From the NCBI RefSeq assembly GCF_900537065.1, contig NZ_UNRC01000004.1:62001-126000 (forward strand): a stretch of DNA of 64,000 nucleotides. The letters are read 5' to 3'. The translations under genes and the position numbers were made by a program. This document shows, one piece after another, positions 36,395-45,787 of this stretch (positions are counted from its first letter, which is position 1; every line of letters starts with the position of its first letter). Below the pieces are notes generated by a model that saw nothing but the letters and a program-made list of their open reading frames with translations, made no database searches and was not told the origin of the DNA. This stretch comes from Sphingorhabdus sp. Alg239-R122. GTDB lineage: Bacteria > Pseudomonadota > Alphaproteobacteria > Sphingomonadales > Sphingomonadaceae.

Positions 36395-37303
36395 ATGGAA
36401 CTGAAATGGTTAGAAGATTTCATTTGTGTTGCCGAAAAGGGACATTTTGCCCAAGCAGCCGAGATCCGGTTTGTTACTCAATCTGCCTTGAGTCGTCGTA
36501 TTCAGGCATTGGAACTGTGGATCGGCACCCCGTTATTTGACAGGACCGAGCATCCAATCAAACTGACTGCTGCAGGGGTGGAATTTATAAAAACTGCACG
36601 CCATATCGTTGAGCAATCCTATGAAGCGCGGGCTATTGCCAATGAATATTCAAAAATTGGCGAGAACAGCATCAAGATATCGTGTCTGCATACTCTGGCA
36701 CTAAAATTCATTCCTGATGTCATTAGTGACCTTCAGAACAAGATTGGTTCTTTCTCTGCAACCATTGTTGCTGATGCAAAGACGGTCGAGGAGTATCTCA
36801 ACTCACTTTATACAGGAGCATGTGATTTTTTTATCAGCTACAATCACGTATCCATTCCGTTCGATGTGGGTCCGATGCAATTCCCGCATATTGAAATCGC
36901 ATCCCATCACCTTCGTCCGTACCAGAGTGACAAAGTTGAACCAATAATATTGGACGAAAATTCGACCAACCCTATACCCTATATCGAATATTCCGGTACC
37001 TCGTTCATGTCTCGTGTTTTTGAACAGTTGTTGCAAAAGGCTCCATTCCGAAAGAGATTGCAAACGGTTTACCGGGCATCACTCGTAGAAAGCATGATGG
37101 TTGCTGCCCAGCATGGGTTTGGTTTAACATGGCTGCCTGAAACAGTCGTGTCAGGTGATCCGGGTGAACATGGATTGAGACTCGTATCAGATAACTTCCA
37201 GACGTCGTTACAGATAAGAGTGTATCGATCAGCCAGTAACACCAACCCGTTGGTCACTAAAATTTGGGAACAACTGCAAATCGCAAATAACTATCGGTCA
37301 TAG
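36395..37303 (+). CDS. LysR-family transcriptional regulator
   Basis: 302 residues. The N-terminal winged HTH (MELKWLEDFICVAEKGHFAQAAEIRFVTQSALSRRIQALELWIGTPLFDR) is followed by the LysR substrate-binding region (IKISCLHTLALKFIPDVISDL; SMMVAAQHGFGLTWLPETVV). It is divergent from the TonB receptor gene and convergent with aspA, overlapping it by 6 bases. It is the only regulator in this block, so it is the natural candidate to control both the receptor and the peptidase operon. Confidence 0.94.
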   Translation: MELKWLEDFICVAEKGHFAQAAEIRFVTQSALSRRIQALELWIGTPLFDRTEHPIKLTAAGVEFIKTARHIVEQSYEARAIANEYSKIGENSIKISCLHTLALKFIPDVISDLQNKIGSFSATIVADAKTVEEYLNSLYTGACDFFISYNHVSIPFDVGPMQFPHIEIASHHLRPYQSDKVEPIILDENSTNPIPYIEYSGTSFMSRVFEQLLQKAPFRKRLQTVYRASLVESMMVAAQHGFGLTWLPETVVSGDPGEHGLRLVSDNFQTSLQIRVYRSASNTNPLVTKIWEQLQIANNYRS

Positions 37304-38701
37304 GTCCAGTTCGGCGATCAGACAGTCCGCTTTGAGCGGCACAACCCTGCGGAGCGATTGTGCGAGAGTTTCGCGGTTCTCGATGATATTACGAGCAACT
37401 TCAGTTGCAGCAGAATACCCGATAATCGGCATTAGCGAGGTTACACGCGCGGTGCTTGCATTAAGCAGCTCGGCAGTGCGTGCTTCATCTACTTCTATAC
37501 CGTTGATGCAGTTTTCCACTAAAGTATTCATACCCGATATCAATGAAGTACAGCTATCGTGAAGCGACCATATGATTACCGGTTCCATGGCGTTCAACTG
37601 CAACTGCCCCGCTTCAGCGGCGAAGGTCACTGTCGTATCTGCACCGAAAACCCGGTAACAGATTTGATTCATGACTTCAGGAATGACAGGGTTTATCTTG
37701 CCTGGCATGATCGACGATCCAGGCTGCCTTTGCGGAAGCTTTAATTCACCAATCCCGCCCAACGGACCGCTAGACAGCAGTCTCAAGTCGTTGGAAATTT
37801 TGCCAAGCTTGGTGGCCAATCTTTTCAAAAGACCGCTATAGTAAACAAATATGCCCGTATCCCAGCTTGCTTCAATCCGATTGGCAGAAGAAGTCACCGG
37901 CAATCCGCAAACCTTAGCGAGATTGCCAACAATATTTTCCAAATAATAGGGGCTCACACCAACGGCCGTGCCAATCGCAGAACCACCCAGATTGGTTTCC
38001 AAAAACAGTTTCTGCATTTCCTCAATACGATCAATATCTTCACCTAGAGAATCGGCAAATGCCTGCATTTCCTGACCCACTGACATCGGTACGGCATCTT
38101 GCATCTGGGTCCGGCCCAGCTTCATGACATGTTTAAATTCTCGAGCCTTGCGTTCAAAAGCTTTGACACATTTTCTGGTGGCCGCGTTGAGTTTTACATT
38201 CAACTGCACAATTGTGAGACGAATGGCCGTCGCATAGACATCATTAGCTGACTGGCATTTGTTGATGTCATCCTTTGGGTGCAGCTGCTCATACTCGCCG
38301 CGCCTGTGTCCCATAAGCTCCAGTGCACGATTTGCAATCACCTCATTGGCATTCATGTTGGTGGAGGTGCCCGCTCCTCCTTGAATGACATCGATACAAA
38401 ATTCCCCGTGATGCTCACCAGATAATATTTCCCTGCAAGCAACCATAATAGCATCGGCTTTTTCACGGCTCAGATCACGTGCATCTAAGTTGGTCTGGGC
38501 CGCCGCCAGCTTGATCCATGCCAGCGCCTTAATAAGTTCCGGCATTTTGGACAGCGGGATACCTGTAATAGGAAAATTTTCAACAGCCCGCTGTGTCTCG
38601 GCACCAAAAAGCCGGTCCGCAGGCACCTCCACTTCTCCAAGGAAGTCGTGTTCCGTTCGTACTTTCGTGCTAATAGATGAGGAGTCAGATTGACGGCTCA
38701 T
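37298..38701 (-). CDS. aspA: Aspartate ammonia-lyase
   Basis: Deaminates L-aspartate to fumarate and ammonia; fumarase/aspartase superfamily, 467 residues. The SS-loop signature GSSIMPGKINPVIPE carries the catalytic Ser. GAGTSTNMNANEVIANRALELMG and the LGRTQMQDAVPMSVGQE segment are present. The aspartase-type loop residues and the adjacent aspartyl dipeptidase gene favour aspartase over fumarase. It is the last gene of a four-gene operon, with one base between it and the dipeptidase gene. Confidence 0.92.
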   Translation of the reverse strand: MSRQSDSSSISTKVRTEHDFLGEVEVPADRLFGAETQRAVENFPITGIPLSKMPELIKALAWIKLAAAQTNLDARDLSREKADAIMVACREILSGEHHGEFCIDVIQGGAGTSTNMNANEVIANRALELMGHRRGEYEQLHPKDDINKCQSANDVYATAIRLTIVQLNVKLNAATRKCVKAFERKAREFKHVMKLGRTQMQDAVPMSVGQEMQAFADSLGEDIDRIEEMQKLFLETNLGGSAIGTAVGVSPYYLENIVGNLAKVCGLPVTSSANRIEASWDTGIFVYYSGLLKRLATKLGKISNDLRLLSSGPLGGIGELKLPQRQPGSSIMPGKINPVIPEVMNQICYRVFGADTTVTFAAEAGQLQLNAMEPVIIWSLHDSCTSLISGMNTLVENCINGIEVDEARTAELLNASTARVTSLMPIIGYSAATEVARNIIENRETLAQSLRRVVPLKADCLIAELDL

Positions 38702-38702
38702 G

Positions 38703-39455
38703 TCATGGTCTTGCTGGTACCGGGTTTTGCGTAGGCAGCTTTTCAGGTCGCAATATGGACCGCTTGCAAGGGTGGCGGATGATCTGTCCCCCCTCTTTCG
38801 ACAAGCTATAGAGATGCGCGTTTTCCGACAGGCTGAATATTTTCGCTATCTGCTCATTTTCAAAATACGCGGCAACACCATCATCCAGGGAGAAAGCGGG
38901 GAAACTGCAATATCTGTTGTGCCTGAGAAATTCTCTAAAAATCTTTGGCCGCTCGGGATGCGCGTCATGATGCACGCAAACACTTCCATCCAAAATTCCA
39001 AGGCCCTCAATCGGTCTCAGACTGCTTTTGATAGAATCGGTGATGCTCCAATTATACAGGATGTTGAGGCCGGCGCTGGCACCAGCTAATAACACACCGT
39101 TGCTGTAAGCCATCCGAAGAGCTCCGACCACTCCCCATTCCCGAAACAGGGCCAACAGATTGCGCGTTGAACCGCCATCTATGTAGATGATATCCACACC
39201 GTCAAAAAAATCATCCGCATTGCCCGTCGGCGGGTCGAACAGACTAAGTATTCTGGCTTTGGCTTCAATGCGTTCGGCCAGCCGCCGGAATTGGGAAATT
39301 CGGTCAGGATTATCGCCTTTGGCGGCACCGATATAGCAAATTGTCGGTTGCTGCTTACCAGAAACTTCAACTATTTTCTTGCCCAGCAACGGATCCTGGC
39401 CCTCATCAGCAAACAAAGATGCAGAATCGCTCATTCCGAAAATCTTACACGTCAT
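38703..39455 (-). CDS. pepE: S51-family peptidase, dipeptidase E-like (Asp-X dipeptidase)
   Basis: The chosen start is ATG 39455, which overlaps the upstream stop as ATGA; ATG 39434 (MSDSASLF) is the alternative, and the frame also opens at 39485. About 250 residues, cytoplasmic. The S51 pattern is visible: CYIGAAKGDNP, IYIDGGSTRNLLALFREWGV, the nucleophile elbow LLAGASAGLNILYN and the conserved His in VHHDAHPERP. S51 comprises dipeptidase E, which cleaves N-terminal Asp dipeptides, and cyanophycinase. The size and absence of a signal favour PepE. Its neighbour aspA would consume the aspartate released. Confidence 0.82.
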   Translation of the reverse strand: MTCKIFGMSDSASLFADEGQDPLLGKKIVEVSGKQQPTICYIGAAKGDNPDRISQFRRLAERIEAKARILSLFDPPTGNADDFFDGVDIIYIDGGSTRNLLALFREWGVVGALRMAYSNGVLLAGASAGLNILYNWSITDSIKSSLRPIEGLGILDGSVCVHHDAHPERPKIFREFLRHNRYCSFPAFSLDDGVAAYFENEQIAKIFSLSENAHLYSLSKEGGQIIRHPCKRSILRPEKLPTQNPVPARP

Positions 39456-40714
39456 GGTGCTACAGCTTGCATCAGTTGCGCACATAATATGGCGCCATAT
39501 GTACCCAGTGCATATCCCAGAACCGCAAGCAAGACGCCAACAGGTGCCAACGCAGGATGGAATGCGGCCGCAACCACTGGAGCCGACGCTGCGCCTCCGA
39601 CATTTGCTTTGCTGCCTACGGCGACAAAGAAAAATGGCGCTCTAATGATCTTGGCAACCGCGATCAGTAATATGCTGTGCACCAGCATCCAGATGAACCC
39701 TACCAGAAAGAGCATCGGCGCTTCCGCCATCTTGAAAACATCCATCTTTGTCCCGATTATCGCAACAAGCAGGAAGATCAGGACCGTACCAAATTTCGAC
39801 GCACCCGCCCCTTCCAGATCCCTGACCTTGGTAAAACTCAACCCAACCCCAATTGTGGTCGCGATCACTACAATCCAGAAAAACTTGCCGGTCATGAAAC
39901 CGAACTGCTCAGATACCGAACCATCTGGTGCGGTCAGCAGCTGTGTGAAAAAATCAGAGAATATGCCGCCGAAAATGTTGGACAGTGATACTCCGCCAAA
40001 CGCAATTGCAAGCAAAAGCATCAATTCCGGTATAGTTGACTTCCTCTCAACGGAGAGCGTGAAGTTTTCCATTTTTTCGCGCAACCGCTCAATGGCACTG
40101 GAATCGGCTTTCAGCCAGCGGTCGACTTTTTCCACATTCCCGGCACCGTACAGGAGAAATGCCATCCAGATATTCGCAACCACGATATCAATTGCAACCA
40201 TCGCGCCGTAGCGCTCTTTGTTGAACCCGTAGACCTCCAGCATTGCCGTTTGGTTCGCGCCGCCCCCAATCCAGCTTCCCGCCAGTGTCGCTAGCCCTTT
40301 CCAAACCGCATCAGCCCCTTCACCACCAACAGTTTCGGGGCTGAATGAACCGACGATAAGAACAGCAATCGGACCGCCAATGACAATACCGATAGTGGCT
40401 GTGAAAAACATTATCAGCGCCTTGGAACCCAGCCCCATAATGGCCTTGAGGTCGATGCTGAGTGTCATCAGGATCAGCGCAGCTGGAAGGAAATAATCTT
40501 TGGCCGCCTGCCACAAACCGTCGCCTGCCTGCGCAACGAACCCAAAACTCGCCAACAGGGACGGGATAAGATAGCAAAGCAGAATAATGGGAATGAAAGT
40601 AAAGAAGCGATCCCAGAAACCACCACGATTCTTCAGGTAAAAAAGCAACCCCAAAACTGCGCAAAGTACGCCAAAGCTGCCTACGTTATCCAGTGGAAAT
40701 ATTGCTGCAGTCAT
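39452..40714 (-). CDS. DUF819 family membrane protein (YjcL-like permease)
   Basis: 420 residues with about ten hydrophobic helices. DUF819 features include the GSFSPETVGGEGADAVWKGLATLAGSWIGGGANQTAMLEVYG segment, with GGGANQ between helices, and a C-terminal FVAVGSKANVGGAASAPVVAAAF motif of the same shape, suggesting an inverted-repeat transporter fold. The start overlaps the S9 peptidase stop as ATGA, and its stop overlaps the dipeptidase start in the same way. Substrate unknown; a short peptide or aspartyl compound is the contextual guess. Confidence 0.85.
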   Translation of the reverse strand: MTAAIFPLDNVGSFGVLCAVLGLLFYLKNRGGFWDRFFTFIPIILLCYLIPSLLASFGFVAQAGDGLWQAAKDYFLPAALILMTLSIDLKAIMGLGSKALIMFFTATIGIVIGGPIAVLIVGSFSPETVGGEGADAVWKGLATLAGSWIGGGANQTAMLEVYGFNKERYGAMVAIDIVVANIWMAFLLYGAGNVEKVDRWLKADSSAIERLREKMENFTLSVERKSTIPELMLLLAIAFGGVSLSNIFGGIFSDFFTQLLTAPDGSVSEQFGFMTGKFFWIVVIATTIGVGLSFTKVRDLEGAGASKFGTVLIFLLVAIIGTKMDVFKMAEAPMLFLVGFIWMLVHSILLIAVAKIIRAPFFFVAVGSKANVGGAASAPVVAAAFHPALAPVGVLLAVLGYALGTYGAILCAQLMQAVAP

Positions 40715-42867
40715 TCAGAATTCCCTCCGCCATTCGGCTTTTTATCTGGATCGGATTGCTTCTCACAGTCACAATCCTGATCCTCGATGTTTTTCCTCAT
40801 CTTTACCGACGGTAGAACGGGTTGATACTCTTTGTTCAAGGCATATCTGGCAAACCATCCCAGATCGGTATTTATCTTGAAAAGCTGGTGCAGCGGTTTG
40901 CGGAAACCATGTGGTTCACCAGGAGCCAGATACAGTTTCGTCGGTGTGCCGGTTGCCCTCACACCCCGATACATCATGATCCCCTGCGTCGGCGGAACCC
41001 GGACGTCCCGTTCACCATTGAAGAAAAGCGTTGGGGTTTTTACCCGCCAGGCATCTTTCAGCATCGATTGTGCCGTGAAACTTCCGATTGGAGCATTTTC
41101 CTGCCAGGGTGAGCCACCGAACCACGGTGTGCGGTTGTGCCGGACATCGCTTTCACCATACATGGAAATCCAGTCTGATGCCCCCGCGCCCGAAGAAGCT
41201 GCCTTGAATCGGTCCGTGACAGTGATAAGCTTGTTGGTCATATGGCCGCCAGCGCTCCAGCCCATTTTGATAAGCCGGTCCGGATCGGCTATTCCTTTGG
41301 TCACCAGCGCATCGATACCGTCAAGTACATCAAGGTGTGCATTGTTGAAATAGCTTCCAACCATATCACGCATAAAGGCATCCCCATATCCGGTCCCTCC
41401 CCGATGGTTGGGCAGGAAAATAGCATATCCCTGCGCCGCCAGCACTGGCACATGACGGGAAGAATTCCAGCTTCCAAATTGTGAGGAAGACCGCGGCCCT
41501 CCATGAGTAATCGTGACCATTGGATAAGCCTGACCCGGTTTATAATCGACCGGATACACAAGAATTCCGTCCAGCGCTGTTCCATCGCGGCCTCGCCACT
41601 GGAACCGGCTTTGCCTGGGTAGCCGGTACATAGCCGGCCATTCACCATATTCTGACGTAAGCTTACGGAAAGAGACATCGGAGCCTTTTGCAAGGTAAAC
41701 TTCCCCTGGTGACCGGGCATCGGTTATGCGGGCGACATGCCGACCTGTTTCCGGGAAATATTTCCAACCTGTGATCGCATGATCACCTTCGGTCAGTCGT
41801 TCAAGTTGATCGGTATCAAGGTCCAACCGAAACAGTTCCGTCCGAATTCCAATATTGCCTAGAATAAACAAATTTTTACCGGTTTTACCCCATGCAAAGT
41901 CAACCACTTCCATCGCTTCGTCAGGCATTAGAAGGCGCGGCTTGGATGAATCGACATCCTGAATGAACAAATTGTCCTCATAATAGCCTTCACCGCGTTC
42001 ATTCACGGTTGCGATATATGCAAATCGTGATCCGTCAGGAGAAAGCCTAGCTTGGGCTTCCCGGTATCCATTAACGGTCAGTCGTTGATCCGTTCCATTG
42101 TTTAGGTCATGCAGCCATAGTTCGCGATGATGGCTGTCATATTGCGCGCCCTCAGGCTGCCGGCTGTACAGTATCTGCGCACCATTTTTTGAAAGGTCAT
42201 AACCCCTTACAGAAAAACGGCCTGACAGAACCTTTTCACTTCGCGCTTTCTCAAGATCATATTTCCAAAGCTCGTAAGGCGCAGAGACATCATATTCCTT
42301 AATCTCCAGAGCCTTTTCTCGCTTTGAACGTGGGTCGTGACGGCGGGCACGAAAGAAAAGTATATCGCCCTTCAGTCCCCAGGTTACGTCATTAATGTCC
42401 TCGGGATGATCTGTAATTTTCTGGAGTTCTGATGACTCTATATTATAGAAATAGGCAGCGTCCTTTTTGTCTTTTTTCAGCTCAAGTATAGTCAAAAACC
42501 CTGTACTATCCGGTGACCAGACGCTTTCAGACAATCTCTGACCCTTTTCCTCCCATTGTTTGAGGTTTTCGATAGCACCACTTTCAACGTCAATAATCTG
42601 ATAATGATCAACCTTTTTATTGATCGACCAATCGACTGCTGTCCGTTTGAACAGGAGTTTCTTGCCGTCTGGAGATAAAACCGGATCGCTCAGTCGTGGA
42701 ATTTCGACGAATGCAACAGGATCGAAGCCAGTGGCTGCAGCCTGTTCCTCTTCTTCTTGTCCTGTCGCGCTGACAGTTTGCGCCAAATTAGTGAACTGGA
42801 AGACTACAACCGCTAATCCGGCAAAAAACCTAGACCGCTTCGATGACTGTTGGCGCAGCAATTTCAT
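40711..42867 (-). CDS. S9-family prolyl oligopeptidase-like peptidase, exported
   Basis: 718 residues. A signal peptide (FAGLAVVVFQFTNLAQTVSA) precedes a beta-propeller (WSPDSTGFLTIL; LSPDGSRFAYIATVNE) and a C-terminal alpha/beta-hydrolase. The catalytic Ser is in GWSAGGHMTNK, Asp in NGERDVRVPP and His in GEPHGFRKP. The acidic C-terminal end (EDQDCDCEKQSDPDKKPNGGGNSE) is unusual. It is the first gene of the operon and would supply peptides in the periplasm. Confidence 0.92.
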   Translation of the reverse strand: MKLLRQQSSKRSRFFAGLAVVVFQFTNLAQTVSATGQEEEEQAAATGFDPVAFVEIPRLSDPVLSPDGKKLLFKRTAVDWSINKKVDHYQIIDVESGAIENLKQWEEKGQRLSESVWSPDSTGFLTILELKKDKKDAAYFYNIESSELQKITDHPEDINDVTWGLKGDILFFRARRHDPRSKREKALEIKEYDVSAPYELWKYDLEKARSEKVLSGRFSVRGYDLSKNGAQILYSRQPEGAQYDSHHRELWLHDLNNGTDQRLTVNGYREAQARLSPDGSRFAYIATVNERGEGYYEDNLFIQDVDSSKPRLLMPDEAMEVVDFAWGKTGKNLFILGNIGIRTELFRLDLDTDQLERLTEGDHAITGWKYFPETGRHVARITDARSPGEVYLAKGSDVSFRKLTSEYGEWPAMYRLPRQSRFQWRGRDGTALDGILVYPVDYKPGQAYPMVTITHGGPRSSSQFGSWNSSRHVPVLAAQGYAIFLPNHRGGTGYGDAFMRDMVGSYFNNAHLDVLDGIDALVTKGIADPDRLIKMGWSAGGHMTNKLITVTDRFKAASSGAGASDWISMYGESDVRHNRTPWFGGSPWQENAPIGSFTAQSMLKDAWRVKTPTLFFNGERDVRVPPTQGIMMYRGVRATGTPTKLYLAPGEPHGFRKPLHQLFKINTDLGWFARYALNKEYQPVLPSVKMRKNIEDQDCDCEKQSDPDKKPNGGGNSE

Positions 42868-43148
42868 CTCCCTGTTTTTTTGGCATAAGTATTAATGGCA
42901 GATATTCACAACACATCGCCAATTCAAAAATCGATTTGGGCAATGAAAATTTTGCAAGACATTGAATAGTAAATATTTATGAGTGGTAAATAGTAACCAA
43001 GTGATACGAGAAAAGACTTTCAGAACAAGGCTCAGAGACTTTTTCGTTCGGCCGGAGACAATAGAGAAATGGTTCAGGCGCGCACCTTCATATTCTTCGT
43101 TCATGCCCATCAGAGGCCTTGGCGGCGTTCGTGAAAGTCAGATCAAAA

Positions 43149-43225
43149 TGGTGCACCCGACAGGATTCGAACCTGTGGCCCCCAGATTAGGAATCTGGTG
43201 CTCTATCCGACTGAGCTACGGGTGC
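43149..43225 (-). tRNA. tRNA-Arg (anticodon CCT)
   Basis: On the minus strand the acceptor stem is GCACCCG/CGGGTGC with encoded ACCA (end 43149). The D-arm is GCTCAGTCGGATAGAGC, the anticodon arm CAGAT-TCCTAAT-CTG places CCT (reading AGG), and the T-arm is CAGGTTCGAATCCTG. The anticodon sits in a U33-C-C-U-A context. Confidence 0.96.
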
Positions 43226-43299
43226 GCACATATCGCAGCCATGCTCTAATGTGGATATCAGTGGTTTTCAAACCTTATCTGACGCAAGCTTGGTTAACT

Positions 43300-43812
43300 C
43301 TAATTTTTCGCCTCTGGCGGGACGACGGGGAGCGGCAGCGGCGCCACTGATATGCCTTCGTCGATCAAATCCTGTGCTTCTTCCTCACTGGTTTCACCAT
43401 GGATCAACTCCTGCTCAACTTCGCCATAATGGATATCACGTGCGCGCCGCGCGAAATCACTGCCGACCCAGGTCGATTTTTCAAGCATCTGTGACTGCGC
43501 CTTGGCAAGTGCACCAATCATATCTTGCATCTTTTGGTTGATTTCTGGCACATTTTGCATGGCCACAGCATCTTCAGTTGCAGGCGCTTCAACCTGACTT
43601 CCCGCAGCAGAGGCCGTAGCGACCACTTCCTGCACCTGATTACCCTTGGCACCGACATTAGGAGCCATCACAGCTTTCTGGATGTCATGATCGCCGCATG
43701 TGGGACAGCATAGCAGACCGGTCCGCTTCTGCTCGGCAAAAGCCTCACTGGACGCAAACCACCCTTCAAAAACATGGCCGCCAGAGCGACAGACAAGATC
43801 AAATACAATCAT
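43300..43812 (-). CDS. DUF1178 family protein
   Basis: 170 residues. The N-terminus MIVFDLVCRSGGHVFEGWFASSEAFAEQ and LLCCPTCGDHDIQKAVMAPNV form a small zinc-ribbon-like region. The middle is low-complexity, and the end has the conserved YVGSDFARRARDIHYGE-type segment (here WVGSDFARRARDIHYGEVEQELIHGE). No function is assigned to the family. Its start overlaps the nitrilase gene stop as ATGA. Confidence 0.93.
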   Translation of the reverse strand: MIVFDLVCRSGGHVFEGWFASSEAFAEQKRTGLLCCPTCGDHDIQKAVMAPNVGAKGNQVQEVVATASAAGSQVEAPATEDAVAMQNVPEINQKMQDMIGALAKAQSQMLEKSTWVGSDFARRARDIHYGEVEQELIHGETSEEEAQDLIDEGISVAPLPLPVVPPEAKN

Positions 43813-44630
43813 GAGACGGTATAATCCTCTATTTCCCTTGCATTGGCAAGAGATGGCAACCTTTGCCGCACTTTTTCAATCTGTTCCATATCAAGTTCCA
43901 CAACAGCAAGCCCTGGTTCCTGCCCCCCGTCATGCAGCACCCTGCCCCATGGGTCGACCACCAGACTATGACCATAGGTTTTGCGCCCATCCTCGTGCAT
44001 TCCGCACTGGGCCGCGGCAATGACAAAGCTGCTTGTTTCGATGGCACGGGCACGAAGCAACACATGCCAGTGTGCCTCACCTGTTGGTACGGTAAATGCC
44101 GCTGGTATGGCGATAATATCAGCCTTTGCTTCGGCTAACTTGCGATAAAGTGCCGGGAAACGGATATCATAGCAGATGCTGAAACCCAGTCTTTGTCCCG
44201 CAATATCGGACAGCACAACATGCGCTCCCGCTTTATAAACACTGGATTCACGCCAATTGTCGCCGCCGCCCAGTTCGACATCGAACAGGTGTATCTTGTC
44301 ATAATGAGCACGGACCTTACCGGTGTTGTCAATCAGGATGGAGCGGTTGCGCCATTTTCCATCTCCATGGTCCACCGCAAGCGAACCAATATGGACGCTG
44401 ATTCCATGTTGGCGTGCAGCCTTACGGACCTCCGCCAGAAAAACATCATCTTCCTCACACGCAATCTTCTCTGCCGCGCGCTTTCTGTCACGGTCGAGCA
44501 TATTCGACATTTCAGGCGTAAAAAGTACCTCGGCACCCTGCCCAACCGCATCTGCAACAGCAGACACCACCACAGCCGCATTAACCGCGGGATCGATCCC
44601 CCCATTCATCTGCAAAAGCGCGATTTTCAT
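43809..44630 (-). CDS. Carbon-nitrogen hydrolase (Nit2-like)
   Basis: 273 residues with the Glu-Lys-Cys triad of the nitrilase superfamily: FTPEMSN (Glu near 42), YDKIHLFDVEL (Lys near 115) and GFSICYDIRFP (Cys near 155). The sequence is closest in feel to Nit2/omega-amidase and deaminated-glutathione amidase proteins. Its operon includes glutaredoxin, which fits a glutathione-repair role, but substrate assignment is inference. Confidence 0.92.
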   Translation of the reverse strand: MKIALLQMNGGIDPAVNAAVVVSAVADAVGQGAEVLFTPEMSNMLDRDRKRAAEKIACEEDDVFLAEVRKAARQHGISVHIGSLAVDHGDGKWRNRSILIDNTGKVRAHYDKIHLFDVELGGGDNWRESSVYKAGAHVVLSDIAGQRLGFSICYDIRFPALYRKLAEAKADIIAIPAAFTVPTGEAHWHVLLRARAIETSSFVIAAAQCGMHEDGRKTYGHSLVVDPWGRVLHDGGQEPGLAVVELDMEQIEKVRQRLPSLANAREIEDYTVS

Positions 44631-44645
44631 ACCTGTCTTTTGCGC

Positions 44646-44903
44646 CTATGTGCTCAACAACGGATCAAGCCCGCCTTTGGCATCCAGCGCATACAGGTCA
44701 TCACAGCCGCCAATATGCTGACCGTTAATGAATATCTGCGGCACAGTCGTGCTGCCATTTGAACGTTCCAGCATCTCGGTACGCTTCGGCCCGCCCATGC
44801 TGATCTCAAACTCTTCGAATTCCGCACCCTTGCCTTTCAAAAGGCTTTTCGCCCTTACGCAATAGGGGCAATAGAATTTCGTATATATTTCAACCTTCGC
44901 CAA
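44646..44903 (-). CDS. grxC: Glutaredoxin 3
   Basis: An 85-residue thioredoxin-fold dithiol glutaredoxin: active site FYCPYCVRAKSLL, cis-Pro region TTVPQIFINGQHIGGCDDLYAL. The CPYC motif supports dithiol reduction using glutathione. It lies between comF and the nitrilase gene in one operon. Confidence 0.96.
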   Translation of the reverse strand: MAKVEIYTKFYCPYCVRAKSLLKGKGAEFEEFEISMGGPKRTEMLERSNGSTTVPQIFINGQHIGGCDDLYALDAKGGLDPLLST

Positions 44904-44978
44904 TGCTTCTTCCTTTGATGGATTACATCCTGTTCATCGTAGAAATGGGGTACTGTTCGGCAGAAAACAAGTGTGGCA

Positions 44979-45743
44979 TCAATGCCCACCGCCGCCCTCT
45001 TCTCCATCGCGCAATACCCGTGCCCAGCAATATATGGTCACTGTCTGTGCACCTGCTTTTTTGAGCTGTATCACACAGGCATTGGTTGTTGCACCGCTGG
45101 TATAGACATCATCGATCAGCATGATGTCACGTCCCCTTATGTCATCCAGATATTTGGGATTCACTTTTATCGCTCCCTGCAGGATTTTACGGCGCTGCTG
45201 CGCGGTCATGCCTTTGAGCGGCGGTGTCGCCCTCGTACGAAGTAGGCTATCAAGGAGAATATCAATTTCATGGCTGTCGTGCAGTGCCTGTGCAATCAGT
45301 GCCGCCTGGTTAAACCCGCGCCGCCATATGCGGCCGCGGTGCAGCGGCACAGGCACCAACAGCAGATTATCGCAATCATCTGGCATATGACGCCCCAGAA
45401 ACCGCGCGATCAGTTTTGCAAGGCCAATCCGGCCCGCATATTTGAGCTTGAGCGGTATCTGCCGTGACAGCTCATCATAAACGACCGCTGCCCTTACCCC
45501 GTCATGCTTTGGCGGCCTGGCAAGACACGGGGCGCATAGCAGTTCATCATCGCGCGCCACATCGAAAGGGCGGCCACAGGCGCTGCAGCATGGATCGGTA
45601 ATGAATTTAAGCTGTGGCCAGCATGTACCGCAAAACTGCAGGTCATTCTCCACCATATCGCCGCAGGACGGACAACGCGGCGGGATGATGATGTCCAGCA
45701 CCGGCCTTACCACCTGGTCATAAAAGCTTTTAAACGCCCCCAT
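44979..45743 (-). CDS. ComF family protein (double zinc ribbon phosphoribosyltransferase)
   Basis: 254 residues. The N-terminal zinc ribbons are CPSCGDMVENDLQFCGTC and CSACGRPF with CAPC. A type I phosphoribosyltransferase domain includes the PRPP loop RDIMLIDDVYTSGATTNAC. ComF homologues take part in DNA uptake in naturally competent bacteria; in alphaproteobacteria the role is unclear. It is the first gene of the comF-grxC-nit-DUF1178 operon and is divergent from a methyltransferase gene. Confidence 0.93.
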   Translation of the reverse strand: MGAFKSFYDQVVRPVLDIIIPPRCPSCGDMVENDLQFCGTCWPQLKFITDPCCSACGRPFDVARDDELLCAPCLARPPKHDGVRAAVVYDELSRQIPLKLKYAGRIGLAKLIARFLGRHMPDDCDNLLLVPVPLHRGRIWRRGFNQAALIAQALHDSHEIDILLDSLLRTRATPPLKGMTAQQRRKILQGAIKVNPKYLDDIRGRDIMLIDDVYTSGATTNACVIQLKKAGAQTVTIYCWARVLRDGEEGGGGH

Positions 45744-45787
45744 TTTTTAAGCTTGTCGCAGGATGCGGTCCAAGGCACAAGGCTCCA

